NCBI GenBank assembly: GCA_958296025.1
Contig: OY282430.1
Span: 744,001-808,000, forward strand
Reading direction: 5' to 3'
Origin: an uncultured Pseudomonadales bacterium
GTDB taxonomy: Bacteria > Pseudomonadota > Gammaproteobacteria > Pseudomonadales > Azotimanducaceae
Length of the DNA: 64,000 nt
The notes below the pieces were generated by a model. The model ran no database searches. It saw only the letters and a program-made list of their open reading frames with translations, and was not told where the DNA came from. Within the stretch, counting starts at the first letter, position 1; the number at the start of each line of letters is the position of its first letter. Both the position numbers and the translations under genes were made by a program. Positions 8,958-16,525 of this stretch are shown piece after piece.

Positions 8958-10673
8958 ACCTTTGCCCGACTGGTTTTTGCGGGCACCCGGTGAGGGGACT
9001 GACACTTCACTTGACGGCGACGGTTCGCCCTCCACCGCACCGACGGAGAACTCGGCCTTCCAGATCTGGTCGCCTTCGGGGGTGAACTGCCCGGTCCGGA
9101 TGCGGGCGACGGGATAGTCGGGGAGCGGATGCTCCATAATGCACTGGCCGCCAAAGGCTAGAGCGGCGTGTTCCCCGTAGCGGAAGTTCGCACCGCCGAA
9201 GCCGTGCTGCCGGCGGTCGGCCGGCAGGTCCTCCAAGTCTTCCGGGACGACATGCAGGAAAAACTCCGCTTGCACATCCGCCGCGCTGCACGGCGACTTG
9301 AGGTAGGCCACCGTGTTCTCACGAAGATAGATGTCGAAGACGGAGCGGGCCGCCGGCTCGCCGGACGCGATGGACTCGTAGTCCGCTAGCCAAGAAGGAA
9401 GTGGCGGGGGTGAGGTCGGGCTCTTTCGCCTCGTGCATATCTCCTGGCTCTGCTTCAGGTACTCAAGCAGGGCTTCCGCTGCCCACCGGTGACCGGCGAT
9501 GTTCCAGTGCCAGTCGTTCGCCCATCTCGCATCCCTCGGCTCGGCGCCCTGGCGGAGTATGTAGTCGTACTGGTCGATGACGGGAATGCCTCGTGGTTCG
9601 GCCAGAGCGGTCAGGCGGTCGAAGGTGCGCGTGGACAGAATGACCAATGCGGCGCCGTCGCGGTCCGCGCGTTCCCTGAACTGGTCCAGCGCGAAGGCCG
9701 TGAAGTCCAGGGCGTCCTCGTGGATGGCGGGCATGTCCTGTGCAAACAGGAACGGATCGTTGATGCGTTCCCGTGTCGTTGGCCGCCATCCATCGAGCAG
9801 CGCGGCGTAGCGGGGGGAGCGCCGGCTCAGCAGCGCCACTTGGGCGACCAGTTCGGGATCGGTGTCGTCCGAGGAAGAAGCGCGCCTCTTGGCATCCAGC
9901 CAGTTCGCGAGGGGGGATATTCCGGTCAGGCGGTCCGTGACGCGCGAATCCCACGGCGGAGAAGTCGAGGCCATGGTGGCCAACCGGGACTCCGGAGAAG
10001 GAGGATGGGGCGGTCGCAGCGTGATGGTTCCATCCGCGCCTCGTGTCGCGGAGACATACTCGAGTCGGTCCGGATCCCTTCCCCGGTGCAACCCATCCAG
10101 GATGGGCGCATTGTTCATGAAGTCGTTGGTCACGAAGACGAGCACTATCAGAGCGGGTCGCAGATGCCGTGCGAATTCGTCGTAGTACGCCAGTTGGTTG
10201 ACTTGGCCGGTGCCGGAGATCCCAAACGCCGAGGTCGTAATGTCCAGATGGCGCAGTTCCCCGGCGGCGAGTTCCTCCAGCCGAACGTGGAACTTGTCGG
10301 CGATGGGAACCTCAAGCGCGGCCACAAGAGAATCGCCGATCATGGCGATGTGGCAGCTTGCCGCGGCCCGCTCGATGCCCGAGGGTTCGCGGTCCACGAA
10401 GCCCAGGCCGTTGGCTCGTGACTCGGTCCAGAAATCAAGGCCGTTCGTATGGCGCACCTCCGCGTTGGGTGTGTGCAGCCACCCGACAGTTGGAAACCAG
10501 GTGTAGGGAGTGTCGCTCTCCAAGAAGGGCGCCCGCAGCCGGAAATACGTCTCGCCGACGACTCCAATCAGCGCCAGGCCGGCGACGAGAAACAGCGCGT
10601 TCCAGCCGACCAGACGCAACGCACGGCGGATTCGGGGGGTGATTTCACGCCGTGCGTTCTTCATGGAGGCCAT
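8919..10673 (-). CDS. Membrane-anchored SGNH/GDSL hydrolase with C-terminal IRTGQ domain
   Basis: One N-terminal TM helix (residues 20-42) precedes an SGNH hydrolase domain: nucleophile Ser115 in AMIGDS, the block III Asn in VFVTNDFMNNAP, and a block V DWHWNIAGH near residue 385 supplying Asp/His. SGNH proteins of this shape act in the periplasm as O-acyl esterases or acyltransferases on glycans. The IRTGQ domain occupies residues 441-545 (FDIYLRENTV, KSPCSAADVQ, FFLHVVPEDLEDLP, RIRTGQF). The last dozen residues come from an out-of-frame junction with the DUF4143 remnant, so the native tail is lost. The start is ATG 10673 after AGGAGAACAGCAC. Close paralogues lie at 22114-23781 and 23778-25490. 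Confidence 0.85.
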   Translation of the reverse strand: MASMKNARREITPRIRRALRLVGWNALFLVAGLALIGVVGETYFRLRAPFLESDTPYTWFPTVGWLHTPNAEVRHTNGLDFWTESRANGLGFVDREPSGIERAAASCHIAMIGDSLVAALEVPIADKFHVRLEELAAGELRHLDITTSAFGISGTGQVNQLAYYDEFARHLRPALIVLVFVTNDFMNNAPILDGLHRGRDPDRLEYVSATRGADGTITLRPPHPPSPESRLATMASTSPPWDSRVTDRLTGISPLANWLDAKRRASSSDDTDPELVAQVALLSRRSPRYAALLDGWRPTTRERINDPFLFAQDMPAIHEDALDFTAFALDQFRERADRDGAALVILSTRTFDRLTALAEPRGIPVIDQYDYILRQGAEPRDARWANDWHWNIAGHRWAAEALLEYLKQSQEICTRRKSPTSPPPLPSWLADYESIASGEPAARSVFDIYLRENTVAYLKSPCSAADVQAEFFLHVVPEDLEDLPADRRQHGFGGANFRYGEHAALAFGGQCIMEHPLPDYPVARIRTGQFTPEGDQIWKAEFSVGAVEGEPSPSSEVSVPSPGARKNQSGKGDAPLPPARVCCS

Positions 10674-12139
10674 CCTGTGCTGTTCTCCTGGTCGTGATAG
10701 AAGGCCGAGAGGCCGAGGATGCGCACGGCGAAGTTTACTACCGCCAAAGCCCGGAAGGCCCGCTCGGTGGCGGAAGGATGTCCGAACGGGCGCACGTTCC
10801 TGCTCGGCGCTTCCTACAGGCTTTAGTAGGACACAGACTCAGATAGTCTTCATGTATGATCCGGGTTTCCGGAGAGCTATGGGACAGCAGTGGACGGCGG
10901 CGGTTCGCCTTCCACCGCGCCGACGGGGAACTCGGCCATCCAGATCTGGTCGCCTTCGGGGGTGAACTGCCCGGTCCGGATGTGGGCGATGGGATAGTCG
11001 GGGAGCGTCCGCTGCGCGATGCACTGGCCGCCAAAGGCCAAGGCAACGGTGTTCCTGTAGTGGAAGTTCGCACCGCCGAAGCCGTGCTGCCGGCGGTCGG
11101 CCGGCAGGTCCTCCAAGTCTTCCGGAACGACATGCAGGAAAAACTCCGCTTGCACATCCGCCGCGCTGCACGGGGACTTGAGGTAGGTCACCGTGTTCTC
11201 GCCGGTATAGACGTCGAAGACGGAGCGGGCCGCCGGTTCGCCGGCCGTGACTGACAAGAGTGCCTCCTTGATGGCGGCAGTTCTGGCGATGGTGGTGAAA
11301 TACCCCAATAAAGTCAACCCGATACTGCCGGCAATGACCAGATAGCAGCTCATCATCAAGAATGGGGATCCGTCTGCCTGGAACCTTCTGAGGGGGGGTG
11401 AATGGTGCCCGTGAGATTGCGCGAGCCGTCCCTGAGCCAGCAAGATCTCCAGACAATAGAAAAGGCAGCCGAGGCCGAACAGATACTCGCGCACCTCGGT
11501 CTGGCTGAAGAATAGGTGATGTGTGCTTTCAATACTGACGTTGACATGGTAGTTCACGTATGTGAGAGCAAAAACGAGCGCCAAGGTTGCAGCGGAAGTA
11601 ATGACCAATTTGATTTGGCCTGAAAGCAACGTAAAGATGAGAAAAAGCAGAAGTAGCATCTTCTCCTTAAACACAAAAAAGCCCAGGAATTCTTCGAAGC
11701 CCACTCTTGATTGAGAGGAAAGTATCATCAGAAAGCCCAGCATCAGCAGGATTGACGGCAACGGGATCCCGAAGAGCCGGTCTTTCCGGCAAAAGAAAGC
11801 CGCGCTGGTTGCCATACACAGGATCAGCGTGCCATTCCTGTAGAGGCGGTCAAACGTTGCATAGCTGATATTGTGGACATTGAACTCTTTCTGATAATTC
11901 AAGTGCATCAAGAAGTCGGGTGTCGCAAACCCGAAGATGCGCTGCCCCCAACTGATTTCTTCGCCAGCGGCAAACACCATCGCCATAGCGCCCAGAATAT
12001 AGACGCAGCGCCGGAAGAAGCTCCGCTCCACCAGGGCCGTGACGAGCAGCAAAAGGCCCGCCAGGAGAAACCAGACCACGGTGAGATTCTCCACCCAGCT
12101 ATCTTCCCTGGTCAGCGCATGGAACGTCAACGGGTCGGC

Positions 12140-13658
12140 TGTCAAACCAAAGTAGAAATGTCCCCTTTTCTCCAAAGTTAAAATGTCCCCTTCCCTGTTT
12201 TCCGTTCCCAAGCGGACGTTGCTGGATTCGCCGGGGGGCGGCGGGGCCGTGAACGGAGGGAGCGGAGCGACCGGAGGTCACGGCCCCGCCGCGGCGCGCT
12301 CGGCGCCGACGCGCGCCGCCCGCCTCCAAGGATGGTCCGGGGCGGGCTTCCAGTTCGGGCGCGCCTGTTGGCGCGCCTTGGCCCGGTCCACCGCATGGCG
12401 GACGCTCTTTTCGTCCTCCACGGAAACGGGCGGCTCCCCCTCGGCCAGCACCCGGAACGCAAGCGGCCGCCCGTCCCGAAGGATCGCCACCCGCCCGTCG
12501 AAGCCCTCGCAGACCGTCACCCGGGCGCCGCGCAGTCCGTAGCCTTGGCCCCGAACCTGGATCTGGTGCTCCCGACCGCGGTAGCGGAGCGTCAGGCTCC
12601 TCGACACCTTGCGCGTCGAGTGCAGGGACAGGATCAGGCCCAGCTCCGCCGCGTCGTGCAGCACCGGCCGGTGCGCGTCCGCCGGGCAAAGGGGCTCCAC
12701 CGCGAAGCGCCGGTTGTGGTCCTCCATGAACTCCGGCAGGAAGGCGTTGCCGGCCTCCATGCCGTCGATGCCCCGCAGCCGCATCTCCTTGACCAAACGG
12801 TCCTGCAGCGTCCCGTTGGCCCGCTCCACCCGCCCCTTCGCCTGCGGGCTGCCCGCATGGATCGGCTCGATGTCCAGCGTCCTCAGCGCCCGCCCGAACT
12901 GCGTCAGCTCCCCCTCGCGCTCCCGATGGTTCACCCGGAAGACCCCATGCTTGTCCGAATAAACCGCCACCGGGCGGCCATGCCCGTCCAAGTGGCCGCG
13001 CAGCACCTCCATGTAGGCCTCGGTGGTCTCCGCCGGGACGAACCGCAGCGCCAGAAGCCGGCTGGTCGCGTCGTCGATGAACACGATCAGCGAGCACCGC
13101 GGCCCCCGGTCCTCGAACCAGGCGTGCTCCGAGCCGTCGACCTGAACCAGCTCCCCGAAGCACGGACGACGGGGGCGCCTCTGGCGAACCGGCGCCCCCC
13201 GGCGCGGCTTGGCCCGCCGCAGGCCATCCTCAAGCATCCACTTGCGCAGCGTCTCCGCCGACAGCCTGAAGCCGTGAACCTCCACCAGCTTCTCCCGAGC
13301 GAACGTCGGCCCGAAGTCCGCGTAGCGCTCCCGAACCAAGTCCATCGCCCGCCCGCGCACCTCCGCCGCAATCGCGTTGTTCGACCGCCTCCCCCGACGC
13401 CCGGACGTCAATCCCGCCGCGCCGCGCTCCCGGTAGCGCCGCACCAAGCGCTTGACCTGGCGAACCCCCAAGCCCAAACGCTCCGCCGCCTGACGCTGCC
13501 GAACCCGTCCCTCCGCCGCGTCCCTGACCACGCCAAGCCTGTCCGCCTCCTTGCCGCTCATCAACACCAACCCTTCCGACATCCGTCCGCCCTCCGGCAC
13601 AGCCAAAAGGGGACATTTCTACTTTGGAGAAAGGGGACATTACAGCTTTGGGCTGACA
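12140..13658 (-). mobile_element. IS1202/ISNCY-type insertion sequence with 15-bp target duplication
   Basis: This 1519-bp element has matching termini: TGTCAAACCAAAG at the left against TGTCAGCCCAAAG on the complement of the right end, both followed within 20 bp by AATGTCCCC. Flanking direct repeats CGTCAACGGGTCGGC at 12125-12139 and 13659-13673 are identical, so the insertion is recent. Duplications of about 15-17 bp are known for one subgroup of this family. It carries one transposase and interrupts the multi-TM gene. Confidence 0.88.
12278..13582 (-). CDS. IS1202/ISNCY-type DDE transposase
   Basis: The protein of 434 residues starts with a helix-turn-helix region (RQRQAAERLGLGVRQVKRLV, ending GRRGRRSNN) and continues into an integrase core with visible acidic residues: QVDGSEHAWFED, YSDKHGVFR and QAKGRVERANGTLQDRL. 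ATG 13582 has GGAGGGCGG just upstream and is preferred to a TTG at 13606. The frame is intact. It is transcribed in the same direction as the gene it interrupts. Confidence 0.88.
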   Translation of the reverse strand: MSEGLVLMSGKEADRLGVVRDAAEGRVRQRQAAERLGLGVRQVKRLVRRYRERGAAGLTSGRRGRRSNNAIAAEVRGRAMDLVRERYADFGPTFAREKLVEVHGFRLSAETLRKWMLEDGLRRAKPRRGAPVRQRRPRRPCFGELVQVDGSEHAWFEDRGPRCSLIVFIDDATSRLLALRFVPAETTEAYMEVLRGHLDGHGRPVAVYSDKHGVFRVNHREREGELTQFGRALRTLDIEPIHAGSPQAKGRVERANGTLQDRLVKEMRLRGIDGMEAGNAFLPEFMEDHNRRFAVEPLCPADAHRPVLHDAAELGLILSLHSTRKVSRSLTLRYRGREHQIQVRGQGYGLRGARVTVCEGFDGRVAILRDGRPLAFRVLAEGEPPVSVEDEKSVRHAVDRAKARQQARPNWKPAPDHPWRRAARVGAERAAAGP

Positions 13659-13783
13659 CGTCAACGGGTCGGCAGCGAGGAGAGAGCTGAAGACAAGTGC
13701 GTTCAGACACAGAAAGAGGTAGCCAAAGACACCAGTCGTACTATCGAGGCTCTTTCGCACCATGCATATCTCCTGATTCCGCT

Positions 13784-14323
13784 TCATTCAGATACTGGCC
13801 GTGGAGCAACGGGGAACTCGGCCATCCAGATCTGGTCGCCTTCGGGGGTGAACTGCCCGGTCCGGATGCGGGCGATGGGATAGTCGGGGAGCGGATACTC
13901 CATAATGCACTGGCCGCCAAAGGCCAAGGCAGCGGTGTTCCCGTAGTGGAAGTTCACACCGCCGAAGCCGCGCTGCCTGCGGTCGGCCGGCAGGTCCTCC
14001 AGGTCTTCCGGGACCACCTGCAGGAAAAACTGCGCTTGCACATCTGCCGCGCTGCACGGCGACTTGAGGTAGGTCACCGTGTTCTCGCCGGCATAGATGT
14101 CGAAGACGGAGCAGGCTGCCGGTTCGCCGGACGCGACGGACTGGTAATCCGTCAGCCAGGAAGGACCTGGAGGGGGCTAGGTCGGGCTCTTGCGCATCGT
14201 GCAGATTGCCTGGTTCTGCTTCAGGTACTCGAGCAGGGCTTCCGCCGCCCATCGATGGCCGGCGGTGTTCCAGTGGCCGTCGTGCTCCCATGCCGCATCC
14301 CTCCGGGGCTTGGCGCCTTGGCC
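13784..14323 (-). pseudogene. SGNH hydrolase 3' remnant with IRTGQ domain and nonsense codon
   Basis: Homology to the SGNH paralogues begins abruptly near 14323 (QGAKPRRDAAWEHDGHWN), keeps the block V Asp/His region, and is cut by a TAG at 14177-14179 where paralogues have TCG (KSPT-stop instead of KSPTSPPP). The frame then continues through PSWLTDYQSVASGEP and a full IRTGQ domain ending ARIRTGQFTPEGDQIW. The N-terminal two thirds are missing. The final stop overlaps the ATG at 13787 of the next gene. Confidence 0.8.
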
Positions 14324-14377
14324 GGACCCGGAGCGATGGCCCCCCCGCCGCCCGGTCCCCCGGGGCCCAGGCAGGGC

Positions 14378-16225
14378 CTACTCGACCCGGGGAACGAACC
14401 TGCGCCATGGCCGCCATTCCGTTTCCCCGTCTGCCCGCAACCGGAACTCGTGGGTGGCGCATACCTCCGGCTCCGGCGCCTCCCAGCGCAACTGGAAGCC
14501 GCCATCGTGGTCCGAGACCGCGACGACGACCTCACTGTATGCCACCTTGCCGTTCGCGCCCCTCGTGCGGAGTTGCGCAGCGTATTTTCGTCCGGGCGTG
14601 ACGCCTCCCATCCAGCGGACGAAGCTCCGGTCCCCGCGCCCGTCCGTCCGCTCATCGGCGCCGACGCGGAGATCCTCGATGGCGTTAGGGCCGCCACCGA
14701 TGAGTCCCACGATCTGTCGGGCCTCCTCCACGGTGACCGCCGGGCTGTCCATGGTGGTTCCGGGAGCGAACCCCTGCGGGTCCATGAGGTAGCGCTCCAT
14801 GTCGCGGGGCGTCCAGATCCGGTCCAGGGACCGCAGGGCGTCCGAGAAGCCGGCAAAGCCCTCCTCTGCGCCGGCGCGCCTCCCGAGCGCGCCCACAAGA
14901 TGCGGCCCGGCGCGATGGGTTTTCTCGGTCAGGGCGTGGCACCCGGCGCAGCGCACAGCGAACAGACGCGAGGTGGCGCAGAGCGGCTTGGCGGCGTGCT
15001 CCTCATCGCTTGGGCGCAACAGTTTGACCCGGCCCGGATCGAGCAGGAGGGCCAGACGGCCGTCCGGCAGGAAGGTCAGGTCGCGGATCGGCCCGTCGCC
15101 GACCAGAATCCTCTCGACATACTGGATAACCCGGCCTTGGCGGCGCACCCGGAAGATCGAGTGGCCGCCGGGGATTCCTTCGATGTACGAGGTTCCGCTC
15201 AGCGAGGCGATCAGGAGATCGTCGTCCCACAAGGGAAACGCCCGGCGGTCATTCACCGCCAGCGCGGCGATTCCCGGCGACGGTACCCAGGCGAAAACCG
15301 GCCGCGTGAAGCCGTCGTGCCGACCGCCGCTTCCGTCCTCCCGAACGGGCCATTCCCAATACGGGAGACCGTAGCTGACCTGCGGAAAGCCATAGTTCCG
15401 ACCGGGTTCGATCAGGTTGAGTTCGTCGCCGCCGCGCGGCCCGTGCTCCGTGGCCCACAAGTCGCCCGCCGCGTCGCGCGCCAGCCCTTGCGGATTGCGA
15501 TGCCCGCGCGTCAGCGTTTCGGCGGTGCCGGTCCCGATCTCGATGCGGAGGAATTTGCCCAGGCTGCTTTCGTCATCCAGAAGTGCCTCATCGCCCGCGT
15601 CGTGATTCCCCACGAAGACCAGGAGGTGGTCCGGGCCATCCGTCAACATGCGTCCTCCGGATTCCTCCCCGTTGAATCTTCGGAGACAGGGCCGCGCATC
15701 GAAAACCGTCCTCCAAGCATCTGACACCTCCACATCCTGCTCGTCTCGAAGCAGCATCGTGGATGACACCCGGAACAGGGAACACTCCCCGGTGAAGTAG
15801 TGGTGGGAAACGAACAGCTCGAAGCGCCCGGGCGAATGCTCCTTCAGCAGGATGTCCGCTACCCGGTCAAGGATTGAGGGAGTTTCGATTCCCGCTTCCC
15901 CGCCCATTGGAACTTGGCCGTCGAGATATTCCACGGCTCCGCTCGAAGAAATCAGGGCAAACCTGCCGTGCGGCCTCGCAACCAGCAGGTCGTCGGCCAA
16001 GGACTCCAGGGCGCCGCCCGTGCCCACGAACGGCTCGAGTTCCACTGTATCCATTTCCAGAGCGTACAGGTGCGTTCTCAGCGTCACCGGACGGCCGACT
16101 TCGGACGCTGCGCGCCGAACACTGTCCCCCTCGCGCTGCCCGTTTGTTTCCTCTGCATTCGACCGGGCCGTTCCGTTGACCCACAAGACGGCAACGATGG
16201 AGACGATTGCTGCAAACCGCACCAC
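14378..16225 (-). CDS. PQQ-type sugar dehydrogenase with C-terminal cytochrome c domain
   Basis: A signal peptide (VVRFAAIVSIVAVLWVNG, cleavage near ARSNA) is followed by a beta-propeller of the soluble aldose sugar dehydrogenase family: GHRNPQGLARDAAGDLWATE, then GPRGGDELNLIEPGRNYGFP. About 430 residues in, RCAGCHALTEK is a class I cytochrome c haem site, with a distal Met possible in TTMDSP. A short unclassified C-terminal segment follows. Periplasmic oxidation of an aldose with electrons passed to the haem is the expected activity. GTG 16225 is chosen because AGAGG lies just upstream; the frame is open to 16252. There is no IRTGQ domain, which is unusual for this neighbourhood. Confidence 0.85.
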   Translation of the reverse strand: MVRFAAIVSIVAVLWVNGTARSNAEETNGQREGDSVRRAASEVGRPVTLRTHLYALEMDTVELEPFVGTGGALESLADDLLVARPHGRFALISSSGAVEYLDGQVPMGGEAGIETPSILDRVADILLKEHSPGRFELFVSHHYFTGECSLFRVSSTMLLRDEQDVEVSDAWRTVFDARPCLRRFNGEESGGRMLTDGPDHLLVFVGNHDAGDEALLDDESSLGKFLRIEIGTGTAETLTRGHRNPQGLARDAAGDLWATEHGPRGGDELNLIEPGRNYGFPQVSYGLPYWEWPVREDGSGGRHDGFTRPVFAWVPSPGIAALAVNDRRAFPLWDDDLLIASLSGTSYIEGIPGGHSIFRVRRQGRVIQYVERILVGDGPIRDLTFLPDGRLALLLDPGRVKLLRPSDEEHAAKPLCATSRLFAVRCAGCHALTEKTHRAGPHLVGALGRRAGAEEGFAGFSDALRSLDRIWTPRDMERYLMDPQGFAPGTTMDSPAVTVEEARQIVGLIGGGPNAIEDLRVGADERTDGRGDRSFVRWMGGVTPGRKYAAQLRTRGANGKVAYSEVVVAVSDHDGGFQLRWEAPEPEVCATHEFRLRADGETEWRPWRRFVPRVE

Positions 16226-16233
16226 AGGAACCT

Positions 16234-16365
16234 CTATTTGGCGGCGCGCCACTCGTCGCTGCGGCGCAACAGTCCGACCCGGTGGCCCCCGCTCGAAGCG
16301 AGCAGGAGGGCCGGATGTCCGTCCGGCAGGAAGGCCAGGTCGCGGATCCGGAGCGGCGTATCCTG
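16234..16365 (-). pseudogene. 3' fragment of a second PQQ-type sugar dehydrogenase
   Basis: The frame reads TPLRIRDLAFLPDGHPALLL and ends LLRRSDEWRAAK-stop. This parallels IRDLTFLPDGRLALLL and LLRPSDEEHAAK in the adjacent dehydrogenase. It ends where that gene begins, as expected if two tandem copies collapsed and only the tail of the upstream copy survived. Confidence 0.7.
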
Positions 16366-16435
16366 AAGTCTCCGCCTATCGGGCGGCGCGGCGCGGGACG
16401 CCCTGACGGGGTGCGGGCGGAACTGGGAAGGGCGT

Positions 16436-16525
16436 ACGCGGTCGGTAATCTCCTCTCCGCACCGTCGCACTTCCCGTTCGCCTTCGCAGAGCAGATTCAC
16501 TACGCCAGCAGGCGGCGGGCCGGGG
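16436..16525. repeat. Dispersed repeat downstream of GT-C gene, copy B
   Basis: This matches 6395-6484 and shares the same position relative to the upstream glycosyltransferase stop (GATGAGTAG). It marks the edge of the duplication that produced the two GT39-like paralogues. Confidence 0.7.

Larger units (their letters stand above)
10877..13763 (-). pseudogene. Uncharacterised multi-TM protein with IRTGQ domain, split by an IS1202/ISNCY element
   Basis: The 3' part (10877-12139) encodes several TM helices containing GEEISWGQRIFGF and NVHNIS, then an IRTGQ domain (FDVYTGEN, KSPCSAADVQ, HIRTGQF). The 5' part (13659-13763) encodes MVRKSLDSTTGVFGYLFL onward. Both meet the element at the same 15-bp duplication, and both read GCC GAC CCG TTG ACG there in the same frame. 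Removing 12125-13658 restores a 450-codon gene reading LLAADPLTFHALTRED across the join. ATG 13763 follows AGGAGATATGC; an earlier ATG at 13787 overlaps the stop of the preceding SGNH remnant (ATGA). Function is unknown. Confidence 0.85.

Noticed and set aside
12332-13690. 452-codon plus-strand frame across the IS1202/ISNCY element
   Set aside because: Antisense shadow of the transposase; low-complexity composition and no motif.
13697-15724. 675-codon plus-strand frame across the SGNH remnant and dehydrogenase
   Set aside because: Antisense to a well-recognised dehydrogenase; composition typical of a shadow frame.
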